Of a DNA stretch of 64,000 bases, positions 43,024-51,867 are shown piece after piece. Each line of letters begins with the position of its first letter. The first letter of the stretch is position 1. The translations under genes were made by a program, and so were the position numbers. The stretch comes from GCA-002282575 sp964606405 (GTDB lineage Bacteria; Pseudomonadota; Gammaproteobacteria; Thiomicrospirales; Thiomicrospiraceae). The notes beneath the pieces were generated by a model that worked only from the letters and a program-made list of their open reading frames with translations, did no database searches and had not been told where the DNA came from. Location of the stretch: the NCBI GenBank assembly GCA_964606405.1, contig CAZSGH010000008.1, positions 1 through 64,000 of the forward strand, in the 5' to 3' direction.

Positions 43024-43103
43024 GGTGAGATTGTACCATAATCAATTGTGCAGTGAGTTTAATCGGCTTTTACACCTTCATCAACTGCCCCAAATAGTTT
43101 TTA

Positions 43104-43373
43104 TTAGTCAAATAACTGGCTGTGACTCCCTATGCGCACCAAAATAAGTTCGTCATCGGTAACTTTGTAAATCACTAACACATCGCCACTAATATGAAAC
43201 TCTCGAAAACTTTCCCAATTGCCAATAAGGGCATGATCTTTAGCTTCTTCGGGAAGCGTTTGACTTTGTGCGAGTATTGCCAGATAGGAAATGAGTTTGG
43301 TGAAGTGTTTATCACTTAGCGGGCATTTGGTCATGTCTTTCAAAAATAGCTTATGTCTCTTGATGACGCGCAT
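43104..43373 (-). CDS. YafQ-type mRNA interferase toxin
   Basis: This 89-residue RelE/ParE-superfamily toxin matches YafQ, a ribosome-dependent mRNA endonuclease. YafQ residues are recognisable: RHKLFLKDMTKC, DHALIGNWESFREFHISGDVLVIYKV with the catalytic His/Asp, and LVRIGSHSQLF with the conserved His and Phe. It overlaps the antitoxin by 23 bases and is cotranscribed from its upstream operator. Confidence 0.9.
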   Translation of the reverse strand: MRVIKRHKLFLKDMTKCPLSDKHFTKLISYLAILAQSQTLPEEAKDHALIGNWESFREFHISGDVLVIYKVTDDELILVRIGSHSQLFD

Positions 43374-43620
43374 GATTCAATTCTTCTGTTAGTTGCGCTA
43401 GGTTAGTATCATCCATGTTGATGCCAGCATCGACATCTTTTAATGCCTGTCGCGTCTGTGCATTGGGTACTTTCAACTCGAAGGGTATGCCCTTATGGAG
43501 TACCACACTGTGCAAAAATAGGCGTACAGCTTCACTGGTACTTAATCCCATTTGTGATAAATAATAAGCGGCATCTTCTTTGACTTGTGAGTCGATGCGT
43601 AATGTCATCGCGGCATTCAT
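43351..43620 (-). CDS. RelB/DinJ-family antitoxin
   Basis: This 89-residue antitoxin has an N-terminal ribbon-helix-helix (MTLRIDSQVKEDAAYYLSQMGLSTSEAVRLFLHSVVLHKGIPFEL), the classic DinJ pattern with PFEL, and an acidic flexible C-terminus that would cover the toxin. It partners the YafQ-type toxin. AGGAG lies eight bases before the ATG and an operator dyad overlaps just upstream. Confidence 0.9.
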   Translation of the reverse strand: MNAAMTLRIDSQVKEDAAYYLSQMGLSTSEAVRLFLHSVVLHKGIPFELKVPNAQTRQALKDVDAGINMDDTNLAQLTEELNHARHQET

Positions 43621-43632
43621 TTTGCATACTCC

Positions 43633-43652
43633 TGTATGTCATTTGACATACA
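43633..43652. promoter_or_regulatory. Operator dyad of the toxin-antitoxin operon
   Basis: TGTATGTC and GACATACA are perfect inverted arms separated by ATTT, immediately before the antitoxin Shine-Dalgarno sequence. RelB/DinJ antitoxins bind such dyads to autoregulate. Confidence 0.7.
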
Positions 43653-43682
43653 CATTCTGGCATAACAGTTATGAATAAACAA

Positions 43683-43913
43683 CTACTTCCCGCAAGCTTT
43701 CATCAACTGCCCGAACAACTTGCGCTTATCGGGTGGTAAGGCTAAAAACGCCTCAATCGCTTCGCGTTCTTCGGGAGTGATTTTACTGTCCCAACGGGCG
43801 ACTTGTTCGGTTGCTGCTTTCACTGCCTCCTCACCATAGAGTAAATACTGCTTATTAACGCCCAACCATTCAACCATTATGACCAATCTAGCTCTTAAGT
43901 AGCATAGAGCCAC
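43683..43913 (-). pseudogene. C-terminal remnant of an XRE-type regulator
   Basis: The 76-residue ORF ends with VEWLGVNKQYLLYGEE followed by a helical ITPEEREAIEAFLALPPDKRKLFGQL. That is how many phage-type XRE repressors read just after the helix-turn-helix (LGVSxxWLLxGE). The HTH itself is missing and nothing on the upstream side restores it, so this looks like a truncated regulator. It could still be translated as a small protein from ATG 43877 or 43913. Confidence 0.5.
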
Positions 43914-43966
43914 TTCACGCTCTGAAGATTAACAGGAAGTATTTCTTTATAGATATATTTATTTTG

Positions 43967-43995
43967 TTGAAATTAGTTGCGGGTCTTGTTATAGT
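43967..43995 (+). promoter_or_regulatory. Promoter of the four-gene unknown operon
   Basis: TTGAAA (43967-43972) and TATAGT (43990-43995) are spaced by exactly 17 bases, about 32 bases upstream of the first ATG at 44028. Confidence 0.7.
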
Positions 43996-44027
43996 TCATC
44001 TGTATTAAGCAATAAGGATGACAGATC

Positions 44028-44600
44028 ATGGCACAACATACTGCCCAAACTAAGGTAACTTTTAAGCTCATTACGTCAATTCACAAAAGTCTTGTTGAGC
44101 GTTTAAAAGCTATTTCAATGAAGCGGGATGCCTTTATAAACTTAGTTCTAAAGACAGAATTGGATGAGCTAACCAAAGAACTTGATGGAAAACAGCTATC
44201 CCCAAAAATTAAGGGGCTTATTAGCTCAGACTTCAACGGCAGGGATACAACCTTAGTGAGTATGACATTAGATAGTGAGGTTGCTGCTAGGCTAAATGAA
44301 ATCGTTGAAAAATCTAATATTGTCAGAGACGCTTTCATGAATCGCTTGATGTATTTGATTCTTTGCCCAGAAAAATTAATGCAGGAATGGAACCTAGAAA
44401 AAGATATTAGTATTGGTGATGTTAATCAACTCAACGCTGGTGCTCTGCCTACAAACCCACTGGATTTTCTAACCCTAACCATTAAGGACCCTTTGTTCTT
44501 TTTGCGCCTTAAAATGGATGGCAAATTATACAGTGGCATAAATGGCTTACCTTACTGTTTAATTTGTTATGAAGAATATATTACGGTAGATGATTTATAG
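44028..44600 (+). CDS. Tandem ribbon-helix-helix-like protein, first gene of an unknown operon
   Basis: This 190-residue protein contains two copies of a ribbon-helix-helix-like unit: residues about 9-52 (VTFKLITSIHKSLVERLKAI...RDAFINLVLKTEL) and about 74-117 (TLVSMTLDSEVAARLNEIVEKS...RDAFMNRLMYLI). Both share a strand, then a helix ending in RDAF(I/M)N. A single-chain pair of RHH units would make a DNA-binding dimer-like fold. The C-terminal 70 residues are unrecognised. It has AAGGA before the ATG and a good promoter, and probably regulates its own operon, by analogy with antitoxins. Confidence 0.6.
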   Translation: MAQHTAQTKVTFKLITSIHKSLVERLKAISMKRDAFINLVLKTELDELTKELDGKQLSPKIKGLISSDFNGRDTTLVSMTLDSEVAARLNEIVEKSNIVRDAFMNRLMYLILCPEKLMQEWNLEKDISIGDVNQLNAGALPTNPLDFLTLTIKDPLFFLRLKMDGKLYSGINGLPYCLICYEEYITVDDL

Positions 44601-44609
44601 GATGTTTGT

Positions 44610-44891
44610 ATGCACGTATTAACACATCATGCACAGCAGCGGCTGCAACAACGCGCCATTCCTGAATGGATAATCGATTTGTTGGATGCGTTTGGTCATT
44701 ATCACTATATAGGTAATGGACTCGTCTGTATTCATCTAAGTAAACGTGCACTGAATCGGATCAAGGAACACTGCGATAGCCACCTCTGGAAAGCAGTAAT
44801 CAATTGTTGCGGTGCTTATGTCATCGAATCGGTATCTGATCGTGCAGTTGTAACCGTTGGTTGGCGATCAAAACGAATTAAAGCTAAATAA
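44610..44891 (+). CDS. DUF4258-like small protein
   Basis: This 93-residue protein begins MHVLTHHAQQRLQQRAIPEWIIDLLDAFG, the His-x2-xR-x3-R-x-I pattern of DUF4258 proteins, and ends in a basic WRSKRIKAK tail. DUF4258 proteins are small, often found beside DNA-binding partners, and some resemble RelE/BrnT-like toxins; activity here is unknown. It starts ten bases after the RHH protein and 13 before the next gene. Confidence 0.55.
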   Translation: MHVLTHHAQQRLQQRAIPEWIIDLLDAFGHYHYIGNGLVCIHLSKRALNRIKEHCDSHLWKAVINCCGAYVIESVSDRAVVTVGWRSKRIKAK

Positions 44892-44903
44892 GGAACCATC
44901 AAA

Positions 44904-45443
44904 ATGAAAGAAATGAAAAACTTTACATTTAAAAAAACAACAGATAATGAAAAATGTGGCTTGTCTGGTAAAACCATTTCTGTCGAAGTTCCAAAATTTG
45001 ACTGGGAGGCATTTAAGAGCAATCCAAATGCGAGGTTTTTTTGCAAAAAAATGTTCGAGGCAGAAGTTACCAAAATTGTCAGAGAAATGCTCTGTGAAAA
45101 AAATGGCACTACAGATAATGATTTATCCGACATGAACAGTGTGATTATGAGAACCTTGCCAAAGCCTACAGTAACAGATATATCGGAATGGATAGACTCT
45201 CAGGACTGGAGCGATTGTCAATTTCCTCGGGGTGAAGATACAGCACGCGATGCTCTAAAAAAAGAACTTCCTAAAATAGTCTCTGGTAAGGCTGTACGCG
45301 ATAAAAAAAAGCTAGAAAAGATACAAAAACACATAACGGACATTAGAAATATAGAAAGCAATGATTATATTGCGGAATATTTGTGGTCAAAAATTGACGT
45401 TTTAACAAAAGAAAACGATTTGTTACCTCTTGATGATTTGTAA
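44904..45443 (+). CDS. Unknown protein, third gene of the operon
   Basis: This 179-residue protein is unrecognised. It is charged and predicted helical, with a Cys-Gly turn near residue 18-20 (EKCGLSGK), a basic middle and a Lys-rich segment (AVRDKKKLEKIQKH) at about residues 132-146. It ends LPLDDL, similar to the VDDL end of the first gene. AAGGA precedes the ATG. AT-rich composition like the neighbours and unlike the flanking core genes. Confidence 0.5.
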   Translation: MKEMKNFTFKKTTDNEKCGLSGKTISVEVPKFDWEAFKSNPNARFFCKKMFEAEVTKIVREMLCEKNGTTDNDLSDMNSVIMRTLPKPTVTDISEWIDSQDWSDCQFPRGEDTARDALKKELPKIVSGKAVRDKKKLEKIQKHITDIRNIESNDYIAEYLWSKIDVLTKENDLLPLDDL

Positions 45444-45466
45444 AATATTTTACTGGAATAATTAAA

Positions 45467-45976
45467 ATGAAAACTAAAAACGATTCGTTACAATGCGACT
45501 GCATGTGTCAACTGAGTTTATACAATAACGCTATCAATAAGCTAGAACCACCGAAATTTGCAACATTAGGTGACAACCGAGCAACTGAAATTAACTCGGT
45601 TAAGGCAGAAAAACTATTACAATTAAGTAAAAATATTATTGCATCAAAAGACGCATTTATATATTTAGAGTCCCATGTTGTAGAAAATCTGCTTCACACC
45701 GATGGTGTTTTACGGATTGCGCTGGTTGGCGCGAAAGGTGGCGACAAGGTTCAAAAAATTACACACAGCTTAGACGAACTCAATGAGCTTTTCCCACTTA
45801 CAACTTGGAAAACCGCTATTGCAATGGTAAGGGCTGATGAGCAAATGAGCTTGCAACGCTTTGAAATGATAAGCCAAAAGCTTTCCGCCCGTTTTTCGAA
45901 TCAAGCTTTTAAACTAGGACTAACTTTTGATTCAGCTTTGAAGGATGAAATCACTGTTACCCTAATAACCCGCTAA
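45467..45976 (+). CDS. Unknown protein, fourth gene of the operon
   Basis: This 169-residue protein is unrecognised. It opens with a Cys-rich LQCDCMCQL, then has helical stretches. The motif ASKDAFIYLESHVVENLL recalls the RDAF(I/M)N helix of the RHH protein. There is no signal peptide. It follows the third gene after 23 bases. About 150 bases without a clear gene separate it from the small ORF at 46130. Confidence 0.5.
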   Translation: MKTKNDSLQCDCMCQLSLYNNAINKLEPPKFATLGDNRATEINSVKAEKLLQLSKNIIASKDAFIYLESHVVENLLHTDGVLRIALVGAKGGDKVQKITHSLDELNELFPLTTWKTAIAMVRADEQMSLQRFEMISQKLSARFSNQAFKLGLTFDSALKDEITVTLITR

Positions 45977-46129
45977 ATATCACTTTAAAAAATGGCTTAA
46001 TGCTCTGCAATACAAACGTCTATTTTGGCATAGGTTATACGAATACACTCAAAGCACTAATGAATACTTTCGTGTCAAAATTTAAGCGTAAATAAAGTGT
46101 CATAACATGAAAACAACCAAAGGAACACT

Positions 46130-46435
46130 ATGAGCAGCATGCGTTCACTTACTGAGATTGAGCTTAGAAATCTAGCAAATCAACTGGAATCTGCACACGA
46201 TTTGATTGCCGAAAGTTACGATTACCCACTTAAGGATTTGATCGCAAACTTGAGACACCCTGATTATAAAGGCGGCAATATTGAAGAAAGTTCAAACGGA
46301 CATATCAAAAGTTATCAACTATCATTTACAAGTCCACCTTCGACTTGGCGAACTTTATGCGGCGTTTGGGGTTATTATCAAATCGAGGCATCAACACTAA
46401 GATCAACTGAATTTTTAAGCTTCATAAATTCTTAA
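46130..46435 (+). CDS. Small hypothetical protein
   Basis: This 101-residue protein is unrecognised. It begins with a helical N-terminal third and has WRTLCGVWGYYQIEASTLR near the C-terminus. An AAAGGAAC site precedes the ATG. It is near, but probably not in, the four-gene operon. Confidence 0.4.
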   Translation: MSSMRSLTEIELRNLANQLESAHDLIAESYDYPLKDLIANLRHPDYKGGNIEESSNGHIKSYQLSFTSPPSTWRTLCGVWGYYQIEASTLRSTEFLSFINS

Positions 46436-46542
46436 TGTCATGATTTAATTAATGAGTTTTCACTTTTAAGCTAGTATACCCAATACACCATCTACCTCTA
46501 ATTCGTTCGACTAAGTTTCAGCAATACACAAAGCACCCAGTT

Positions 46543-46988
46543 TTAGGAAATACTTACGCTAACGTGGCTAGCATCACTCCATCGGATCAAGTAATAACAC
46601 CTGCGCATTAAAAAGTCTTTGATATTACGCGTCACCAAAGTCATATTGTGCTGGCGAGCCGTTGCGCAAATTAACGAATCCATAAGTGGCATAGGCTTGC
46701 CTTGCGACGCTAATGCCACCATCATTAATGCCCAATTTTCTCCCGTTTCAGTACCGAAGGCTAACGTTCTATCGCCAAATTGCTCCGTTAGGTCTATAGC
46801 CACTGATTTAAATCGTTACGACGTTCTGATGGCGGCAGTTGAGCCACACCACGATGCAATTCAGCCCAAGAAAGACTAGAAATGTAAAGCTTCGCGCATC
46901 TTGGGGTTTGAAGCCATGTCAACACATTCGCTGAAGTCTCTATTTTAACCAACTCAGACAACACGTAAGTATTGAGCAGATAATTCAC
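46543..46988 (-). pseudogene. Broken PIN-domain (VapC-like) toxin
   Basis: The 5' half (46794-46988) reads MNYLLNTYVLSELVK, where active VapC toxins have an Asp and Asn (LLDTNVLSEL), so the first catalytic acid is already lost. A one-base frameshift near 46803 splits it from the 3' half (46543-46803), which holds the PMPLMDSLICATARQH and VTRNIKDF motifs. No antitoxin gene is found upstream. This is a decayed toxin locus. Confidence 0.75.
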
Positions 46989-47159
46989 AGCACAATATCT
47001 CGCACCGAAGCGTTTGAACGATTGATGTTCAACGCTTCCCCTTTGGGTGCGTTCATGAGAACGTCCATGAGGTTTTTTTTCTTAAATCATCAATCGTTAT
47101 TGGTTTGTAGTCGCTGTGTTAAAATAGCAGCCATTCAAGAGATTAGAGCGGGCAAGCAG

Positions 47160-49031
47160 ATGTTTTCACAACAACAATACGATGTCATCGTTATCGGTGG
47201 CGGACACGCGGGTACAGAGGCAGCGGCAGCGGCAGCACGAATGGGGGTGAATACCCTGTTACTGACGCAAAGCATCGAAGGCTTAGGGTCTATGTCGTGT
47301 AACCCAGCGATTGGCGGTATTGGTAAGGGGCATCTGGTTAAGGAAGTCGATGCCATGGGCGGTATCATGGGCTTGGCAACCGATGATTCGGGTATCCAGT
47401 TCCGCACCCTGAATGCCTCTAAAGGTCCTGCTGTGCGGGCAACACGCGCCCAAGCTGACCGTTTGTTATATAAAGCATCGGTGCGCTATCGCCTCGAAAA
47501 TCAGCCAAACTTAACCTTGTTTCAGCAGATGGCAGAAGATTTAATTGTTGAAAATGGGCAGATTACGGGGGTGGTTACCGCCACGGGTTGGAAGTTTTAT
47601 GCGCGTCAGGTTGTTTTGACTGCAGGTACCTTTTTGAATGGCAAAATTCACATCGGGCTACAAAATCATTCGGGTGGACGTGCGGGCGATCCGCCCAGTA
47701 TCCGACTTGCCGAGCGCTTAAAAGAACTCAACTTGCCCGTTGGGCGCTTAAAAACAGGTACGCCTTGCCGTATTGATGCACGTAGTGTCGACTTTTCAGT
47801 GATGCAGGTACAGGCAGGTGATAACCCTTTGCCCGTGTTCTCGTTTATGGGTAATGTGGCGATGCACCCGCGTCAAGTGCCGTGTTATATCACGCATACC
47901 AATGAGCGCACACACGATATTATTCGCCAATACCTCGACCAGTCGCCGATGTATCAGGGGGTGATTGAAGGGGTAGGTCCGCGCTATTGCCCGTCGATTG
48001 AAGATAAAATTACCCGCTTTGCCGATAAAGACAATCATCAGATTTTTATCGAGCCAGAAGGGCTAACCACGCACGAGCTTTACCCCAATGGCATTTCAAC
48101 AAGCTTGCCATTCGAAGCACAGATTCAGATGATTCATAGCATGAAAGGGCTAGAAAATGCGGTGCTCACACGCCCTGCTTACGCCATCGAGTACGATTAT
48201 TTCGATCCGCGTGCACTCAAGCCAACCTTAGAAACCCATAGCATTAGTGGTTTGTTTTTTGCAGGGCAAATTAACGGCACAACGGGTTACGAAGAGGCAG
48301 CGGCTCAGGGCTTGCTAGCTGGCATCAATGCTGCGCGGGCGGTGCAAGGCAAGGACAGTTGGTATCCTCGCCGTGATCAGGCTTATTTGGGGGTGTTGGT
48401 CGATGACTTGAACACCTTGGGGGCGACAGAACCCTATCGTATGTTTACCAGTCGTGCCGAATACCGCCTATTGTTGCGCGAAGACAATGCGGATCGTCGC
48501 TTAACGCCGATTGCGCGTGAGTTTGGCATGATCGACGAGGATCGTTGGGCGAGCTTTAACCAAAAAGTCGAAGCGATTGAGCAGGAATCGCAACGCTTGC
48601 GCGATACGTGGATTTCGCCCGCGCGCTTGTCAGCCGAAGAGAGCGAGCGTATTTTTGGTACAACGATGAGTAAAGAGCAAAACCTCGAAACCTTGCTGCG
48701 CCGCCCTGAAGTGGACTATCTCAAGCTTTCAACACTGACAGGTTTTGGCACTGCTGTCGTTGATCCTGCGGTGATTGAACAGGTCGAAATCGATGTGAAG
48801 TATGCGGGTTACTTATCGCGCATGAACGATGAAATCGACAAGATTAAGCGCAACGAAGAAACCAAAATCCCCGAAGATATCGACATCGATGCCATCGATG
48901 GCTTATCGAATGAAGTGAAGCAAAAGCTGAAACTGCATCGCCCCAATACCTTGGGGCAAGCAGGGCGTGTGCCAGGGGTGACGGCAGCGGCTTTGTCGTT
49001 GTTGTTGGTGCATCTGAAGAAGCGGGGTTAA
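47160..49031 (+). CDS. mnmG: tRNA uridine 5-carboxymethylaminomethyl modification enzyme
   Basis: This 623-residue FAD enzyme works with MnmE to modify U34 of tRNA. Motifs are VIVIGGGHAGTEAAAAAARMG, MSCNPAIGGIGKGHLVKEVDAMGG, the LNASKGPAVRATRAQAD loop and TGYEEAAAQGLLAGINAA. I start at ATG 47160; the upstream extension to 47022 is not family-like. In many bacteria mnmG sits beside oriC and rsmG, but rsmG is not downstream here. Confidence 0.96.
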   Translation: MFSQQQYDVIVIGGGHAGTEAAAAAARMGVNTLLLTQSIEGLGSMSCNPAIGGIGKGHLVKEVDAMGGIMGLATDDSGIQFRTLNASKGPAVRATRAQADRLLYKASVRYRLENQPNLTLFQQMAEDLIVENGQITGVVTATGWKFYARQVVLTAGTFLNGKIHIGLQNHSGGRAGDPPSIRLAERLKELNLPVGRLKTGTPCRIDARSVDFSVMQVQAGDNPLPVFSFMGNVAMHPRQVPCYITHTNERTHDIIRQYLDQSPMYQGVIEGVGPRYCPSIEDKITRFADKDNHQIFIEPEGLTTHELYPNGISTSLPFEAQIQMIHSMKGLENAVLTRPAYAIEYDYFDPRALKPTLETHSISGLFFAGQINGTTGYEEAAAQGLLAGINAARAVQGKDSWYPRRDQAYLGVLVDDLNTLGATEPYRMFTSRAEYRLLLREDNADRRLTPIAREFGMIDEDRWASFNQKVEAIEQESQRLRDTWISPARLSAEESERIFGTTMSKEQNLETLLRRPEVDYLKLSTLTGFGTAVVDPAVIEQVEIDVKYAGYLSRMNDEIDKIKRNEETKIPEDIDIDAIDGLSNEVKQKLKLHRPNTLGQAGRVPGVTAAALSLLLVHLKKRG

Positions 49032-49037
49032 AACCTG

Positions 49038-49101
49038 TCATTCCCGCAAAAGCGGGAATCTATCCGTTTGTTTTATGGATCCCCGCATGCGCGAGGATGA
49101 C
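49038..49101. repeat. Two-hairpin 'GTCATCC...GGATGAC' type repeat, copy 2
   Basis: An inverted copy of the element at 10392-10457: an ATTCCCGC...GCGGGAAT hairpin followed by GATCCCCGCATGCGCGAGGAT, within GTCAT / ATGAC ends. It lies between the convergent mnmG and nuclease genes. Confidence 0.8.
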
Positions 49102-49125
49102 GCAAAGTTAGCGTTATTGGCTCCT

Positions 49126-51867
49126 TTAGGTATCGTCGTGGTCGACTTGAGACCATTCGGCTTTACGGCATAGTAGGGCTAAATGACAGTAAGTGCAGGC
49201 GTTTTTGCCTGTGGTCATGATCGGGTCGGCGGTTGCTACGCCAGCACGGAAGTCGTCGGCAAGGGTTTGCAGGGTGGTGTTCCATTGGGTTAACTGTGCT
49301 TGCCAATCGCTTTCGCTGAGTGATATGTCGTTGCGCGTTAAGGACGGCAGTGGCACATCATCACGAGCTAACCCCTGTAGTTGAGGCTTGTCGCTGTCTT
49401 TTAACGCATAAAATGCCAGACCTGCGACATCGTTTCGCTGCGCCAATGCCAAAGCATACACGGGTAACTGGGGTTCCCACGGGCGTTCGCCTTGCCAGTC
49501 TTTTGCCGAAACTGCACCTGTTTTATAGTCCACAATCCATGTTGCTTTGGGGGCAGCGGTGTCGAATGTCTGCAAGCGGTCGATGCGTAGGTTAACCGCA
49601 ATGCTGCATACGTCTTGCTTTAAGCTGGCTTCGCTTTCGACGCTAAACGCGGGTAGTCCCGATAAGGCGAGGTGGGTGTCATTCATGAGTACGGCTAACA
49701 CCAAATCTGTGATGCGTTGCTGTTCTAGCTGAAGGTAACGCTCGCCCAATAGGTCGGGCGAGGCTTCTTGCTCGACGGCTAAGGTCTGTGCTACTTTTTC
49801 GTGTACCAGCTCAAGGCGTTGACGGTCGCTTAAGTCGAGCAGGTTATCGCTGTTGCCGATGGCTTTCCACACGGCTTCGAGGCTGTTGTGTACCAGTGTG
49901 CCACGCAATGCGGCATCGGGTCCTTCGCTGGCGGTTTTGCTGTCTTTGGCATCGAGTCTAAATTGCGCAAAAGCGCGAAAGGGGCATTGTGATTGCGCCT
50001 TAAATAGCCCTGTTCCGCCCTTGGCGGTCTCGTTAGCTGCTAAGGGAGGGGCTTGCCAGAGGTCTTCACCACAACCATCTCCCAGAAGTCGAGGGCGTAA
50101 TCGTTGAGCGGAGGCAGTTCCTTCTTCCTTTGGAATAAGGTTAGGAAGCGGGGTTTGCCAATCCACCGTTAATAATCCCGTTGGTAGTAGGTCGACACGA
50201 CTGCCATCGCTACGCGCATGACTGACAGTAATCTGCCCTGCCTGTTCCATGACGGCAGCCAATAGTTGTCTGGCGTAGTCTGCTTGTTTGCTGGGGTCGG
50301 CATCGCGAACGCCAGCCTGCTTTTGCAGGCGCAGCGGTATTAATGGGTTAGGGGTCGCTTTGGGTGGCCATTGCTCAAAGCCCATATCGGCGATCCATAG
50401 TGCATCGCAGGCTAAGCCCGCGGCTTCCATCATGCCCAGTAGTTGTACTTGTGTCTTGCCCTGACGCGCTTGCCACGGCATGATGAGCACGCCATCGAGT
50501 AACGACAAGGCTTTTTCAAGTGAGACCTTGCCGCTGACTAAATCGAGCGGAGCGAGTTGATCAAAGTCATCATCTAAAGCAGTCCATGCCTGATAAGCCA
50601 AACTGCCCAGTCCGCGCGGACTTAACCCGACCTGCGTTAAGCGTGAGCGCATCCATATTGCCCAATCTGAGGGGAGGCGTCTCGTGCTGATATCGGCGGG
50701 GAGTTTCCAAAGGGTTAAACAGTGAAGCCCCATGCGAACCGCAGCCAGAAGGCGCTGCTCTTTGTCTGACAGTGCTCCCTGTTCTTGTTGTTGATGCGTG
50801 AGTGACTCGTCAATACGTTTCATGCGCGCAAATAGGCTTTTCCACTGCCAGTGTGCAGTTTGTGCTTCTGTTAGCCATTGTCCTAAGCGCAAAGCCTCTA
50901 CCGAACCAGCCGAAAAAGGCGAGCGTAATAAGTTGAGTAAATCGGCATGGTCGATGCCATCAAAGCGTAGCCCCAGCAGTAGCCGAGCAATGGCAACAAT
51001 GGGTTGTTGCGCTAAGGGATCGCCGAGCCATAAGTTAACGGGTGGCGGTGCATCCAACTGATGTGGCAATAAGCTTTGCGCTGCAGTTAGGGAGAGCATC
51101 TTTTCGAGCAGTCCATCGCGCCATTCGCGCATTCTGGGCAGGGCGACAACAAGGCGCGCATCGGGGTTGTTGGCGAGTTGCGAGGCAACCCAATGAGCAA
51201 TGGCGTTTTGTTCATCATCGATGCTGGCGAAGGCGCGTGCGTTATGAATCGGTGGCAGGTGTATGGCATGATGCGTTAAGCCATCAACGATTACGCCAAG
51301 TTGCTGTAATCGCTGCCAGAAAGACAACTCCAGCGCGGTCATTTGCACAAAGCCAATCAGTTGAATGTGTTGGGGCAATAGGGATGCTAAGGCGGGAAGA
51401 TGTTGTATCAGTGCGCTGAGCAGTCTTGATTCATCGAGCCAATTATCTTGCTCGCATCGGGCGATAAAGGCTTGCGACCAGCTCGCGAACTGAACATGTT
51501 CGGGGGTGCCGTCGGTAAAAGCAGTATCGCCCAGATCGATTTGCCATGCGTGTATCAGTTTCCAGGCATTGGCTGCCTGTGTTGCCAATAACGCAGGATG
51601 CAATAAGTCGGATAGGGTTTGTGCCTGTGTTTCGATTATCTGTTGCCAGAGGTGTTTCGCCTGATTGGCATCGAGTAAAATCGGTGGTTCAATACCCGCT
51701 TCGCACTGCAACACCACCCAAGCATCCCAGAGTTGGCGTTGCCATGTTGAAAAGGTGAGCACCTCTGGTGCTTCCCATGCCGTGTTACCCGCCGCGAGTT
51801 GTTGGGCTGCGTATTGGCTTAGGGTTGTTTGTGCTAAGCGTTTATTGGCGGTAAGGGTCAGCCTCAT
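49126..51867 (-). CDS. AddB-like Fe-S PD-(D/E)XK nuclease, probable DNA repair protein
   Basis: This 913-residue protein resembles the 'probable DNA repair protein' family, an inactive-helicase plus nuclease related to AddB. The long N-terminal two-thirds is helicase-like without a clear Walker A. The C-terminal PD-(D/E)XK nuclease has RGTLVHNSLEAVW, IVDYKTG and the four cysteines of an iron-sulfur staple (QCPF and the late CTYCHLALLC). ATG 51867 overlaps the uvrD stop in ATGA, so it is translationally coupled. It probably processes DNA ends with UvrD or another helicase; that is inference. Confidence 0.85.
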   Translation of the reverse strand: MRLTLTANKRLAQTTLSQYAAQQLAAGNTAWEAPEVLTFSTWQRQLWDAWVVLQCEAGIEPPILLDANQAKHLWQQIIETQAQTLSDLLHPALLATQAANAWKLIHAWQIDLGDTAFTDGTPEHVQFASWSQAFIARCEQDNWLDESRLLSALIQHLPALASLLPQHIQLIGFVQMTALELSFWQRLQQLGVIVDGLTHHAIHLPPIHNARAFASIDDEQNAIAHWVASQLANNPDARLVVALPRMREWRDGLLEKMLSLTAAQSLLPHQLDAPPPVNLWLGDPLAQQPIVAIARLLLGLRFDGIDHADLLNLLRSPFSAGSVEALRLGQWLTEAQTAHWQWKSLFARMKRIDESLTHQQQEQGALSDKEQRLLAAVRMGLHCLTLWKLPADISTRRLPSDWAIWMRSRLTQVGLSPRGLGSLAYQAWTALDDDFDQLAPLDLVSGKVSLEKALSLLDGVLIMPWQARQGKTQVQLLGMMEAAGLACDALWIADMGFEQWPPKATPNPLIPLRLQKQAGVRDADPSKQADYARQLLAAVMEQAGQITVSHARSDGSRVDLLPTGLLTVDWQTPLPNLIPKEEGTASAQRLRPRLLGDGCGEDLWQAPPLAANETAKGGTGLFKAQSQCPFRAFAQFRLDAKDSKTASEGPDAALRGTLVHNSLEAVWKAIGNSDNLLDLSDRQRLELVHEKVAQTLAVEQEASPDLLGERYLQLEQQRITDLVLAVLMNDTHLALSGLPAFSVESEASLKQDVCSIAVNLRIDRLQTFDTAAPKATWIVDYKTGAVSAKDWQGERPWEPQLPVYALALAQRNDVAGLAFYALKDSDKPQLQGLARDDVPLPSLTRNDISLSESDWQAQLTQWNTTLQTLADDFRAGVATADPIMTTGKNACTYCHLALLCRKAEWSQVDHDDT

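Noticed and set aside
45977..46129. A small RNA in the gap after the fourth islet gene
   Set aside because: No hairpin or terminator strong enough to support one was visible by eye.
47160..49031. oriC next to mnmG
   Set aside because: rsmG, parAB, rpmH and yidC are not beside it, and no DnaA-box cluster is seen in its upstream region.
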